Shown: one piece after another, positions 39,983 to 49,341 of the stretch
How positions within the stretch are numbered: position 1 is the first letter of the stretch
Layout of the letters: each line of letters opens with the position of its first letter
Translations under genes and position numbers: made by a program
Notes under the pieces: generated by a model
Database searches by the model: none
What the model saw: the letters and a program-made list of their open reading frames with translations, nothing else
What the model was told of the DNA's origin: nothing
Assembly: GCF_006335145.1 (NCBI RefSeq)
Contig: NZ_VDMN01000003.1
Coordinates: 605,794 to 669,793, forward strand
DNA length: 64,000 nucleotides
Direction: 5' to 3'
Source: Aliirhizobium smilacinae
GTDB taxonomy: Bacteria > Pseudomonadota > Alphaproteobacteria > Rhizobiales > Rhizobiaceae

Positions 39983-40546
39983 GAATATCTCGGATGATGG
40001 GCGAATGATTTGACCACTGGACGCGTAAGCGTTGCGTCAGCAGTATGCAATGACGGCCTTTCACGTTGGCGATCGACGGACAAGGTCGACCCCAAAAGCG
40101 TTGTGCGAGAGGGTTTCGGGCGCGGATTGAAAGGTCAGGACGTGGCGAGCGACATAAGGCCTCAGAGCCGCCTAACGCTGGAATACGGAAAATCTTCCCG
40201 TAGCCCGGGCTAGCCTGCAACATTCACAACGCCATTCGCTCTAGTTAAGACTTTATCAGGCGCCGTAACGCGCAATTACGCTAAGGGTTCCTTTGCAAGG
40301 GGAATATTCTTCAGCGGGACGCAATCAAGCTCGCGAAACAGCGGTGACACCTTTGGAAGACCTCAATTCCTCAAGAACGCTGGGTATTTCGTGGCTTAGA
40401 AATGGCCGTTCGTAAGTGCGTATCCGTTCAAGACCCTAGAGTGCCAACAGTGGCGCCCTACGGAAGCGCCACCAGATGAGTTTGCCTTTCGGCCCGCTTC
40501 GGCGGGAAGCAGGGCCTTGTCTCCAGATGCTTCGGTGAGCGGACGA
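39983..40546. other. Long leader and spacer upstream of the signalling operon
   Basis: No credible gene is seen. The stretch contains the EcfG-type site at 40267-40291 and a short hairpin (TGGCGC 40451-40456 / GCGCCA 40466-40471) that might end transcription of the broken gene to its right. Confidence 0.45.
40267..40291 (-). promoter_or_regulatory. EcfG-type promoter of the kinase/CheR/CheB operon
   Basis: On the minus strand GGAAC (40291-40287), 17 bases, then GTT (40269-40267). The first downstream gene starts at 39982, giving a leader of roughly 275 bases, unusually long compared with the other sites of this kind in the window. Confidence 0.65.
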
Positions 40547-41619
40547 TCAGGCGGCGGTTCGGGTCGCTGCGGCACGAAGTGCGGGCAGCATGTCTTCCGG
40601 TTCCGGACGGCGGGTACAGTCGGGTTTACCTCGGCATAGAGGATCGCGCCATCCTGGCCGACGACGTAGCGGGCCGGCATCGGCAGGGTCCAGCTCGGAT
40701 CACCGTTGAACGCGGGCAGATCGTTCTTCAGCGACTTATAGAGCTCGATCAGATAGCCGGCGACGCGGGGCCAGGCGTAGCGGTAGTCGTAATTTTTTCG
40801 GCCACCGATCTTTTCGGGCGGTGACGTTGTCGCAGCCGCGGCGATAGCGCCAGAAGGCGAGTAGAGCAGCAATTCCAAGACAAGGGCGCTGCGCACGAAC
40901 GCATTTCGGTCCGGTCCGTCATAATCGCTGCTGCGCGCCCAGGTCCGCCATTCCGCGTCGGAAATGTCGATGCGATTGTCGATTTCTTCGATCATTGGAA
41001 CAACGAGTGGCTCATCCTGCCCCGCAACGAGTGCGAGCACCTCTCGCTCACCCGCCGCGACGGAGAACGTCCCTTGGGTGCCTTCGTCCGAGTATGTGCA
41101 GCCCGTACCGACCCTATGAAGAAGTAGGCCCAGGACATTACCGATGTGGAAGACCGACTTGTTGCCGATCAAGGAAGAGTACGAGCTGACCGTATTTCCG
41201 CGACGGCTCAATACCATCTCGAACACGAGGCGCACAGTACCCGTTCGCCCCTCGATCCGGCGTGCCAGCTCCGACCAGGGGAGGCGTCCCGCGGTCCCGC
41301 TGTTCATCGACTCTGTCAGGACCGCCTCATTACGGTTCGTCGTGAAGACCGTCTCAAGGACATTGCTCGAATGTCGATAATGCCGGGTGACCGTGAAAGG
41401 CCGATCAGGCTGAATGACGAAGTAGCCGCCGTCCCGCAGATCGAGCAGGCGATCGAACAGTGGTGCCGAATCCATATTGGGAGCGCACCACCAGTCGAGC
41501 GAACCATCCGCACCCGATAGAGCCACTGATCGTCCTTCGCCGATCGCGCCATAATCCTCAAGACGCAGATAGCCTCCTTGCCGGGAGCTCAGGCGATTGG
41601 AGAAATCATTATCGGGCAC
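40547..41619 (-). pseudogene. Broken chimera: GH15 glucoamylase N-terminus joined to a peroxiredoxin-like C-terminus
   Basis: The frame starts at GTG 41619. Its first ~275 residues read as the N-terminal half of a GH15 glucan glucohydrolase (YGAIGEGRSVALSGADGSLDWWCAP, ending IGGRKNYDYRYAW). The GH15 catalytic domain is absent. Near 40770 the sequence changes into the end of an AhpC/TSA-like peroxiredoxin (DLPAFNGDPSWTLPMPARYV, then YAEVNP). Near 40620 one base is missing: the expected TRRPEPEDMLPALRA tail lies in the next frame and ends at 40547. This looks like a deletion that fused two genes, followed by a frameshift. In the uncorrected frame translation would run on to 40396. Confidence 0.75.
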
Positions 41620-41831
41620 ACTCGCCGGTATCGAGGAGGGCGACGGTTCGTCGATGCTAGGAAATGTGACTGTTTTCTAAATATTATGGCTGCTGATCGG
41701 CAAGTTTTGCCGCGGGCGGGAGGCAGTTGAGCGCATCTGTGAGCAGAAAGTTCATCTACATTTCCAGAGCCAATCCCTGGTTCGGACACCACGATTCTAA
41801 CTCGCAATTGGCTTCGCTACTTGCGTGATTT

Positions 41832-44108
41832 TCAGACTTCGATCCGAACTGGAATGGCTTTCGAAGCCGGCGTTTTGGACAGCTCGTCGTGGTGGTCGAT
41901 GGCGTTCAGCACATTGGCTTCGGGATAATAGGCACAAATCGTCCCGTTCGGCAGGTTGTGCGCCCTGACGGTCAAACCGCCAAGCTCTCGGCGCAACCCA
42001 TCGCCGAAATCGCTGACCAGCTTCACCACCTGCCCTTCGACCAAGCCGTTAGCGTCGATGTCGGACTTGCTCATCAGCACGACATCCCGTGTTCCCTCGA
42101 TGCCGCGGAAGCGATCCGAATAGCCGTAGATCGTCGTGTTGAACTGGTCGTTGGAGCGCATGGTGATCAGCCGGAACCGACCGTCGGCGTCCGCGAACGA
42201 CAAGGCGTTCAGTTGCTTCGGCGTGGTGAAGACCGCCTTCTTCTCTTCGGTATTCCACAAGCGCTCATGGGCATCGTTGCCGCGGTAGAAGCCGCCCGGC
42301 TGGAACAGACGGTCGTTATAGTGTTTGAAATCCTTGGGGTAGGTGAACTCGATCAGTTGGCGCACCAGACTGTAGTCACCCTCCCATTCATCCCATTTCA
42401 GCTTCGGGTTGTGCTCAAGGGTGGCTTTGGCGATCCCGGTCACGATCGCCAGCTCGCTTTTGAGATGTTTGGATGCGGGCGTGCGTTTCCCAATCGACCC
42501 CGAAATATGGGAAAAGCTGTCCTCAGTGGAGACGGCTTGACTTCCCGTTGCCTGGGTGTCGTCCTCAGTCCGGGACAGGCAAGGGAGGATATAGGCATTC
42601 TTCGCCGGAAAGAGGTGGCTGCGGTTGAGCTTCGTGGAGACGACCACCGTCAGTTCCTGTGCTGCCCAGGCCCGCTCCATTTCCTTCTGCTCCGGAACAG
42701 CACGAACAAGATTGCCGCCGAGCGAAATGAATGCCTTGATCTCGCCGGCCATCAAGCCCTTCACCGCATCCACGATCGTCGTTCCGTCCTTCATCGGCGG
42801 GTCGAAGTCGAACAGTTGCTTCAGCTTGTCCATCGGGATGAGCTTCGTCTTCTCGGCTATTCCAACTGTCCGCTGACCCTGGACATTCGAGTGCCCTCTG
42901 ACCGGACAGCAGCCGGCACCCTCCCGGCCGATATTGCCGCGCAGAAGCAAAAGATTCACCACCATGGCGACATTAAGCGCGCCCTGGCTATGTTGCGTCA
43001 GGCCCATGCCATAGACGCCGATGACCCGTTCCGACGCGATATAGATCTCACCGGCGCGGCGGATGGCAGGCTCAGTCAGACCGCTCTCGCGTTCGATCTC
43101 TGCCCAGCTAGTCTGCCGGACCAGCGAGATGAATGTCTCTAAGCCAGTCGTGTGCTCATTAATGAAGTCAACGTCGATGACGCGCGCGGCGCCCGCGGCG
43201 ACCGCCTTGTCGTCAGCTTCGACGACGACCTTACAGAGGCCGAGGATGCCAGCGATGTCGCCGCCGGCTTGCACCTGAAGATATTCGTCGGAGATCTGCG
43301 TCTCGTGACCCGTCAGCATGTCGACCGGGCTCTGCGGATTGACGAATGAGACAAGCCCTTGCTCGACGACCGGATTGAAGGTGACGATCCGCGCACCGCG
43401 CTTCTTGGCCTCCTGGAGCGGATGGAGGAAGCGTGGGCTATTCGAGCCGGGGTTCTGACCAAAGAAGAAGAAGGCATCGGCCTTTTCCAGGTCGTCCCAG
43501 ACGATCGTGCCGACAGGTGAACCGATGACCTTGTTAAGGCCGACCGAGGTCGTCTCGTGGCACATGTTGGAGCTTTGCGGCAGGTTGTTGTTGCCGTAGA
43601 CCCGCGCGAGTAGCGCGTAGAGGTAGGACGCTTCGAGCCCGGCATGTCCGGATGAATAGAAGACCACGCTCTCTCGCGGCAGCACCTTCAACGTAACGCC
43701 GATCTTTTCGAAGGCCTCTTCCCAGGTGACCTCGACATATCGATCGGTTCCGGCATCATAGCGCAAGGGGTGGGTCAGCCGCCCGGTCTGCTCGAGATCG
43801 TAATCCTTCCATGTCCGGAGTTCCTCGACAGAATGATCGTGGAAGAAATCGGGTGTGCACCGGGCGCTGGTCAAATCGGAAAGTGTTGCCTTTGCCCCGT
43901 TCTCGCAGAACTCGAAGGGGTGATAGTTTACCGGTTTCGGCCACGCGCAGGCGACGCACATGAAGCCGCCGGGCTTGTTTTGCCGTGCCAGCGTTTCCAC
44001 CACGGCCGCAGGTGGCCTGGTATCGCCGTAGATGCGCGCAATCGATTTGACCGAGCCCCAGCCGCCGGAGGGGCCCTCGGATTCCGGATTGGGGATCGTG
44101 TCTGCCAT
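41832..44108 (-). CDS. FdhF/YdeP-family molybdopterin oxidoreductase
   Basis: A 758-aa protein of the formate-dehydrogenase-like alpha-subunit group. The N-terminus carries the cysteine cluster CVACAWPKP ... FEFCENGAK that would bind an iron-sulfur cluster. The Moco-binding core follows (FYSSGHAGLEASYLYALLARVYGNNNLPQSSNMCHETT, then FFFFGQNPGSNSPRFLHPL), and the C-terminal molydopterin-dinucleotide-binding domain contains LITMRSNDQFNTTIYGYSDR. The E. coli relative YdeP is linked to acid resistance. It follows the catalase-family gene by 77 bp and is probably co-transcribed with it, suggesting an oxidative or acid stress role. Confidence 0.9.
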   Translation of the reverse strand: MADTIPNPESEGPSGGWGSVKSIARIYGDTRPPAAVVETLARQNKPGGFMCVACAWPKPVNYHPFEFCENGAKATLSDLTSARCTPDFFHDHSVEELRTWKDYDLEQTGRLTHPLRYDAGTDRYVEVTWEEAFEKIGVTLKVLPRESVVFYSSGHAGLEASYLYALLARVYGNNNLPQSSNMCHETTSVGLNKVIGSPVGTIVWDDLEKADAFFFFGQNPGSNSPRFLHPLQEAKKRGARIVTFNPVVEQGLVSFVNPQSPVDMLTGHETQISDEYLQVQAGGDIAGILGLCKVVVEADDKAVAAGAARVIDVDFINEHTTGLETFISLVRQTSWAEIERESGLTEPAIRRAGEIYIASERVIGVYGMGLTQHSQGALNVAMVVNLLLLRGNIGREGAGCCPVRGHSNVQGQRTVGIAEKTKLIPMDKLKQLFDFDPPMKDGTTIVDAVKGLMAGEIKAFISLGGNLVRAVPEQKEMERAWAAQELTVVVSTKLNRSHLFPAKNAYILPCLSRTEDDTQATGSQAVSTEDSFSHISGSIGKRTPASKHLKSELAIVTGIAKATLEHNPKLKWDEWEGDYSLVRQLIEFTYPKDFKHYNDRLFQPGGFYRGNDAHERLWNTEEKKAVFTTPKQLNALSFADADGRFRLITMRSNDQFNTTIYGYSDRFRGIEGTRDVVLMSKSDIDANGLVEGQVVKLVSDFGDGLRRELGGLTVRAHNLPNGTICAYYPEANVLNAIDHHDELSKTPASKAIPVRIEV

Positions 44109-44185
44109 CGGTGTATTCCAGTCGGGAGGATGGTGGGTGGCGGGCTCCGCTCAAGCGAGCAGAACCCGTCGGTCGGCCTATGCCA

Positions 44186-45262
44186 CTACTGGCGCGGCTC
44201 GTGGAACGGACAGCCGTTGAACTTCGCCCGGAATTGCGCGGAGTGTAGATAGGTGTCCTTGCGGGCGCGGTTGATGCTGCCGAGCGGCTGGTGATCCGTA
44301 AGCCCGGTCCAGACGCTGAACCGCATCTCCTCGTCGACCTTCTGAACCTTGGCATCGCTCCAGCTATCCTGCGGCCCGGCAGTCACCGTCGCAACGGTGA
44401 CGAAAGGTGCCTCGTCTTCCTTCCACTCGACCGTCGGGTCCTCGATCGGCTGGGCCTCGATGTCACGACAGAGCTGGACCTGGAATTCCCACGCGCCAAC
44501 CGTTTCCTGCATCTCGGCCTGGACGGTTTCGCGGATCGCATCCGCCCGAACGCTGGCATCGATCTCCGTTCCGGTGCGCTTGGTGAGATCGGAAGACACC
44601 GGCTTCAGTCGAAATTTCGCGACATAATCCCCGTATCGAAACGGGGTGACGCTGAAATAGGTCTCTCCGAGCGGATCGACATTCGGCGCGCCACCAAGCG
44701 ATTGCACGGTCGGACTGGCGACGCCGACAGCTTCAAGGCCCTTGTTGACCGTCTGAAGCACGCTCGACATCACGGTCTTGGTTCCTTCCATCCTGTCCGT
44801 CGTTTTTGCCAGCAGCTTGAGGCTGGACAGAAACTTCTCCGGATTGGGTGCCTGGAAGACGGGACCATTGACCATCACGAAGTCTTGGTTGTGACCATCT
44901 GCATCCGGCAGCCGAGGACCGTCGACGCCGACGACCTTCAACGCGAGACCGCGGGGAAGGGCGATGGCATCAGGAAGAATGTCACCGGCATTGGTGGAAA
45001 GCCGCATATAGACCGGATGTTCGCCCGGCTTGGCAAACAGGCCTTGCGCCAATTCCGGCGGCAAGCGGCTCTTGATCGTCAGCTTTCCCTCAATGATCCC
45101 GTGCGCCTTTGCGTGGACCGATCGCACCGCATGGCCATAATCTTCGGCGGTTTTCTCGAGGATGATATCGAACTGCTCGTTGAGGCCCGAAACGGTCTCG
45201 TGCTCGTCTGGCTTGACGCTTTCGAGTTCTGGTGAATATCGGACGGGTGCGGATTGGGTCAT
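44186..45262 (-). CDS. Catalase-family protein
   Basis: A 358-aa protein. The start MTQSAPVRYSPELESV (45262) has AAAGGAG at good spacing. Catalase-like landmarks are RSVHAKAHGIIEGKLTI (distal His region), HPVYMRLSTNAGDILPD and NQDFVMVNGPVFQAPNPEKFL (distal Asn region). It is shorter than classical catalases (about 480 aa or more), belonging to the compact catalase-related heme protein group. The classical proximal heme Tyr motif was not identified, so peroxide-degrading activity is inferred. It leads the unit with the YdeP-type gene. Confidence 0.85.
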   Translation of the reverse strand: MTQSAPVRYSPELESVKPDEHETVSGLNEQFDIILEKTAEDYGHAVRSVHAKAHGIIEGKLTIKSRLPPELAQGLFAKPGEHPVYMRLSTNAGDILPDAIALPRGLALKVVGVDGPRLPDADGHNQDFVMVNGPVFQAPNPEKFLSSLKLLAKTTDRMEGTKTVMSSVLQTVNKGLEAVGVASPTVQSLGGAPNVDPLGETYFSVTPFRYGDYVAKFRLKPVSSDLTKRTGTEIDASVRADAIRETVQAEMQETVGAWEFQVQLCRDIEAQPIEDPTVEWKEDEAPFVTVATVTAGPQDSWSDAKVQKVDEEMRFSVWTGLTDHQPLGSINRARKDTYLHSAQFRAKFNGCPFHEPRQ

Positions 45263-45558
45263 GTCGGCTCCTTTGACGGACCTGAAAACTGCAGGTGATT
45301 GCGGTTGGTAAGGTCCAGAACGACAAAAGGTTTCAAAGAAAAATCGAGCGAGTGAAAAGAAATACTCAATCCGTTTTCGCGTGGCACGCACACGAATGTG
45401 GACCCGCAAAAGTTTCAAGAAAATAAGATACTTGCGGAAAAAATCGTTTGCAGGACATCAAAACTCGATTTTCCGATTCGGCTTCAGTGAAGCCGGAAGG
45501 CTCCCGCATCTGTCGGATACACGACCAAGCGATCCCGCTTCGCATGAGAGTATTCATC

Positions 45559-45756
45559 ATGGGTAGCACAGCGGACAAGGTGTCCGGCAAAGCCAACGCA
45601 CTCGCCGGTAAGGCAAAGCAGAGCGTCGGCAAAGCGACCGGTAGCCACGAGACGCAGGCAAAGGGTGCGGTCCAGGAAGCTAAGGGTGATGCCCGGTAGG
45701 CAATAGGCCACATCAAGGACACAGTGAAGAGTGCCGTCGGCAAGTCCGGACCTTGA
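45559..45756 (+). pseudogene. CsbD-family stress protein interrupted by an amber codon
   Basis: ATG at 45559 begins [21 protein letters not shown], the CsbD pattern of small hydrophilic stress proteins. TAG at 45697-45699 ends it after 46 residues (…VQEAKGDAR). The same frame continues unbroken for 18 codons as AIGHIKDTVKSAVGKSGP to a TGA at 45754-45756, exactly the expected CsbD C-terminal repeat. A single C-to-T change of a Gln codon (CAG) would explain this. A terminator directly follows the longer frame. The product may be a truncated but still made protein; no EcfG-type site was found upstream. Confidence 0.75.
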
Positions 45757-45772
45757 TTGACTTATCATAAAC

Positions 45773-45799
45773 CCGCCGCGCGTTTGCGGCGGATTTTCT
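45773..45799 (+). terminator. Terminator after the csbD-like gene
   Basis: CCGCCGC (45773-45779) pairs with GCGGCGG (45786-45792), loop of six, followed by ATTTTCT. It lies 17 bases after the restored csbD frame. Confidence 0.75.
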
Positions 45800-45900
45800 A
45801 TTTGCTCAGGCTGGAGATTTTCCATGCTCTGGATGAGCAGATACGATTGAATATATTCCTTGTCTGAGCGGACGCGTAATCAGTGAAACATCCTGCAAAC

Positions 45901-46395
45901 TTACTCGGCCTTCTGGTTTACGACCGACGTCGCAATGGATGTAAGAGCAATATCGGTTGCCTGCTCTTCATCGAGGGTTGTCTGAAGCAGCGTTACTGCA
46001 TCCCTCAAACCGAGCTCAATTGCCCAAGTCCTAAGAGTACCGTATCGAGACATTTCGTAGTGCTCGACGGCCTGGGCTGCAGCAAGAAGACCGGCGTCGA
46101 GGGCAGGAGAGCCCTCATACTCCTTCATAATCTCGTCGCCCTCATCAGTAATCCCGAGGATAGCGTCGCAGGTCTTTTTCTCGGGCTTGGCGCCGATGAT
46201 TTTGAACACTTCCTCCAACCGCTCGACATGCACTTTGGTCTCAGCCAGATGCTTGACGAAGGCGGCCTTGAGCTCCTTGCTCTTGGCTGCCGTTTCCATT
46301 TTCGAGAGGGTGTCGACGATCTTACCTTCCGCGAAATAGACGTCCTTCAGCGTGTCGTGAAACAGCTCGTCGAGCTTCTTGATGTCTTTGGCCAT
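45901..46395 (-). CDS. DUF892 (YciF-like) ferritin-like protein
   Basis: A 164-aa helical protein. The start MAKDIKKLDELFHDTLKDVYFAEG (46395) follows a GGAGG-type site. The family (PF05974) folds as a four-helix ferritin-like bundle; Glu/His positions for a di-metal site are visible in YFAEGK, HVERLEEVF, EHYEMSRY and DEEQATD. Members are stress-induced in enterobacteria and rhizobia, with an unclear role. It is the last of three small stress genes on this strand. Confidence 0.9.
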   Translation of the reverse strand: MAKDIKKLDELFHDTLKDVYFAEGKIVDTLSKMETAAKSKELKAAFVKHLAETKVHVERLEEVFKIIGAKPEKKTCDAILGITDEGDEIMKEYEGSPALDAGLLAAAQAVEHYEMSRYGTLRTWAIELGLRDAVTLLQTTLDEEQATDIALTSIATSVVNQKAE

Positions 46396-46486
46396 GGTGA
46401 GGTTTCCTCCAAATGGCCAGCGTCCGGTGGCCGCGGTAGGTGGGCAAGGAGACGCGCGTCCTGAGCAGGACGCACGGGCAGGTAGC

Positions 46487-47089
46487 TTAGAGGCCAGGGC
46501 GGCGATAGCGATCGCGTTCCTGTTCAACCTGTTCGGGAGCGTAGGGATCCAGCGTGTCGTCGAACCTGGTCCAACCCTGTTCGTTGTAAGCGACGCGTCG
46601 TTCGGCAGGGTCAACCCAGCTCGAACGCTTGAGGATAGCTTCGGCTTCCGCTGCCAGCGTGTCATCGACTTTAGCGGTGACGAGGGTTCCGCCACGGCGA
46701 ATACCTTCGGCGTAGACGTGGGCATCGTCTTCAGAAACACCCGAGTTGGTCATGGCACTGATCAGGCCGCCAGCGGCGCCCCCTGCGACGGCCCCGGCGA
46801 CAGCACCAGCGGCAGTTGCCGCCAGCCAGCCGGCTGCAACAACAGGACCAACACCTGGAATGGCCATCAGCCCAAGGCCGGTCAGAAGGCCGCCAGCACC
46901 ACCGACGACAGCGCCGATGCCAGCACCCTTACCGGCGTCTTCACCTGCATTGGATTGCTCGCCGTGACGTTTGTCGGCATTGTTCGAGACGAGGCTGATG
47001 TCTATCGACGGGACACCCGCAGATTCAAGCGCACTGACTGCTGCGCTGGCGTCGGTGTAATCGTCGAATAGTCCTGTAACGGTTTTCAG
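46487..47089 (-). CDS. YflT/GS17M-type general stress protein with glycine-zipper core
   Basis: About 201 aa. The N-terminus KTVTGLFDDYTDASAAVSALESAGV is the YflT-type heat/stress domain. A long Gly/Ala-rich hydrophobic section follows (AGKGAGIGAVVGGAGGLLTGLG ... AGAVAGAVAGGAAGG, about residues 55-110), then a hydrophilic tail. No ATG, GTG or TTG gives a sensible start. AAGGAG (47104-47099) lies nine bases before CTG at 47089, which sits exactly where homologues are expected to have Met-Lys-Thr-Val; a non-standard CTG start is therefore proposed. A TTG at 47155 would overlap the upstream gene. Confidence 0.75.
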   Translation of the reverse strand: MKTVTGLFDDYTDASAAVSALESAGVPSIDISLVSNNADKRHGEQSNAGEDAGKGAGIGAVVGGAGGLLTGLGLMAIPGVGPVVAAGWLAATAAGAVAGAVAGGAAGGLISAMTNSGVSEDDAHVYAEGIRRGGTLVTAKVDDTLAAEAEAILKRSSWVDPAERRVAYNEQGWTRFDDTLDPYAPEQVEQERDRYRRPGL

Positions 47090-47117
47090 AGTCGTATACT
47101 CCTTGAAGGGTGAGACA

Positions 47118-47438
47118 TTATTTGGCGACGACGCTGCCCTGGTAGTCGAGGGCAATCATGACGGGCTTGCCGTCCTTCATGCTGGATGCCATCCAGATGC
47201 CCTTGTCATCCTTCTTTAAATCCTTGACCCCGGTAAAACCGGCCTTCTCGATCCGATCCTTGGCCTGGCTCTCCGTGAAGCTATTGGCTCCTTCGGCGGG
47301 TGCAGTCGGATTTTTTGTATCGGGCGTCGCCACCGCGGGAGTAATGCCGTCGGCAGTCGGTGGTGGAGCCGTTGTCTGGGCCAGCGCCGGTAGCGCGGAC
47401 GCGCCGATCAGCGCCGCGGCGAAGATGATCTTTTTCAT
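47118..47438 (-). CDS. Small exported PepSY-like protein
   Basis: 106 aa with a clear Sec signal peptide (MKKIIFAAALIGASALPALA, cleavage after ALA-Q). The mature part has a Pro/Thr-rich linker and a C-terminal PepSY-like domain (FTESQAKDRIEKAGFTGVKDL, then GIWMASSMKDGKPVMIALDYQG). Function unknown; periplasmic. An exact EcfG-type promoter lies 49 bp upstream, so this gene probably heads the three-gene stress set with the YflT-type and DUF892 genes. Confidence 0.8.
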   Translation of the reverse strand: MKKIIFAAALIGASALPALAQTTAPPPTADGITPAVATPDTKNPTAPAEGANSFTESQAKDRIEKAGFTGVKDLKKDDKGIWMASSMKDGKPVMIALDYQGSVVAK

Positions 47439-47486
47439 TTGGGATTTCCTCCGTTCGGATCCTTATTCACAGATCCGTGAGAGCCT

Positions 47487-47511
47487 AACCCGCGTAACCA
47501 CTAATCGTTCC
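47487..47511 (-). promoter_or_regulatory. EcfG-type promoter of the small stress-gene set
   Basis: Minus strand GGAAC (47511-47507), 17 bases, GTT (47489-47487), 49 bp before the ATG at 47438. Confidence 0.75.
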
Positions 47512-47658
47512 GTCTGCGACCCGGCGATCGCCGGCTGTGTACGATTGGCGACAGAGACGCTGCGACTGGATCAAACGGGTTCGCCATTCGTTATCTGCGA
47601 CCCGCATCGGTGGCGCTCGGATCAACCGAGGCCAATTTTCTCAAGGATCTCTATCCGA

Positions 47659-49341
47659 ATGGACACAAAGGTCGCCATCATCGGCACTGGCCCCACGGGA
47701 ATTTACACTTTGAAGGGGGTGGTGGCGTCAAAAGTCCCGTTGGCGATCACAATTTTCGAGGCGGAATCGGATCCCGGCAAAGGCACGCCATACCATCCAG
47801 ACATCAATGATCGGGCAATGCTCTCGAACATCGCGAGCATCGAGCTTCCGCCGATTTGCGAAACCCTCGTTGAATGGCTGCGTCGCCAAAGCGACACGGA
47901 ACTGCAGCGGCTTGGGATCGAGCGCACCGCCATTCAGGAGCGGGAGTTCTATCCTCGGGTCGTTCTCGGCGAATATCTTCAGTCTCAGTTTCTGCAGTTG
48001 GTCCGACTAGGGCAGTCACGCGGACACGTCATCAACATCAAGGCGCGACACCGGGTTACCGACATTGCGTTGCGCCAGGACGATATCCAGATCTCCGTTC
48101 AGCGTCCCGATGACACAAGCTCGACGTTTGGCTTTGACCACGTCGTCATGGCGACCGGACATGACTGGCCGCAAAACATCGAGGAGAAGCCTGGTTATTA
48201 CATCTCGCCTTGGCCGGCGCCCGAGTTGAAGCGAATCACGAACCGTTCGGTCGGGATTTTGGGCACGTCTCTCAGTGGCATCGACGCCTTGATCACTGTG
48301 GCGACGGCCAACGGCGCATTTTATCACGATGCCACCGGACAGATCGAGTACCAGCCGAAGCCAGATAGCGACGACTTTCATGTGACGATGATGTCGCGCA
48401 AGGGCATTCTTCCGGAAGCCGATTTCTACTGCGAGATCCCCTACATTGCGCCCATCTTCTGCACGACCGAAGCCATCGACGGTCTGTTGGCGACCGGCCG
48501 GCATGACCTACTGGACGACGTGTTCGAACTGTTCAGGCAGGAACTCGCCGCCAGCGACCCTGACTATGCGGCGTCGATCGGTCTGTCTGCGCTGACCGTT
48601 GAGACGCTGGCCCCTGCATATTTTGCAGCGCGCGAACACTCAGGTCCATTCATCTGGGCGGCGCGTAACCTGGCAGAGGCCGAGCAGAACAAGGCGACCC
48701 ACTATACTGTCCGATGGCGCTATGCGATCTTGAGGATGCATGAGGTTATTGCCCGGGTCATACCACAGTTGGACGACGAGGACCTCAAACGCTTCCACAA
48801 GCATTTCAAGACGGTTTTCGTCGACGACTATGCGACCGTTCCGCATGAATCAATCAAACGTCTGCTGGCTCTGCATCGAGCAGGCAAGCTGGATGTCATG
48901 GCGTTAGGCAATGATTACCGGATCGATACGGATAGTGTTGAGCGGGGCGCGGCTGTCGCGGTAGAAGGCAAGACCCTTGCTTATGCGGCATTCATCGATG
49001 CGACAGGGCAGCATTCGATGTCGGCTGACGACATCCCCTTTCCGTCACTTCAGGAGCAGGGCGTCGTTCGGAAGGCGCAAACCGTAGAAGCCCAGGCCGT
49101 CTTCGACGAGGGCTCGCCAGATGTGGCGGTTCAGACTGGAGGAATAGAACTCGACGCAGCATTCAGGCCGGTCTTCCAGCACAACCTGTCGAACAAGCTC
49201 TATTGTGCGGCCATTTCGTTCCTGCTGCATAAACTCCCTTTCGTTCAAGGCATCACCAGCGCTGAAGAAATCAGTGCAATCGTTTCGAAAGCCATCGTTG
49301 ATGACGTGACAGCCAAAAACAGGCTTCAACTCGTAAAATAG
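47659..49341 (+). CDS. FAD/NAD(P)-binding protein, pyr_redox_9 type
   Basis: A 560-aa flavoprotein-like enzyme. The start MDTKVAIIGTGPTGIYTLKG (47659) has AAGGA upstream and places a Rossmann GxGxxG at the very N-terminus. FEAESDPGKGTPYHPD, RAMLSNIAS and MATGHDWP are typical of the FAD-NAD(P)-binding domain (PF13454), and a second nucleotide-fold motif is visible (VGILGTSLSGIDALI). The C-terminus has IDATGQ, an ATG-type motif. The substrate is unknown. It is divergent from the small stress genes, and its end overlaps the convergent MOSC gene by 16 bp. Confidence 0.8.
   Translation: MDTKVAIIGTGPTGIYTLKGVVASKVPLAITIFEAESDPGKGTPYHPDINDRAMLSNIASIELPPICETLVEWLRRQSDTELQRLGIERTAIQEREFYPRVVLGEYLQSQFLQLVRLGQSRGHVINIKARHRVTDIALRQDDIQISVQRPDDTSSTFGFDHVVMATGHDWPQNIEEKPGYYISPWPAPELKRITNRSVGILGTSLSGIDALITVATANGAFYHDATGQIEYQPKPDSDDFHVTMMSRKGILPEADFYCEIPYIAPIFCTTEAIDGLLATGRHDLLDDVFELFRQELAASDPDYAASIGLSALTVETLAPAYFAAREHSGPFIWAARNLAEAEQNKATHYTVRWRYAILRMHEVIARVIPQLDDEDLKRFHKHFKTVFVDDYATVPHESIKRLLALHRAGKLDVMALGNDYRIDTDSVERGAAVAVEGKTLAYAAFIDATGQHSMSADDIPFPSLQEQGVVRKAQTVEAQAVFDEGSPDVAVQTGGIELDAAFRPVFQHNLSNKLYCAAISFLLHKLPFVQGITSAEEISAIVSKAIVDDVTAKNRLQLVK

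Noticed and set aside
39837..40223. Small minus-strand frame in the leader of the kinase operon
   Set aside because: It runs into the kinase gene in another frame, lacks a ribosome site and shows no domain.
41889..43142. 417-codon plus-strand frame opposite the YdeP-type gene
   Set aside because: Shadow of a well-supported gene; no credible start.
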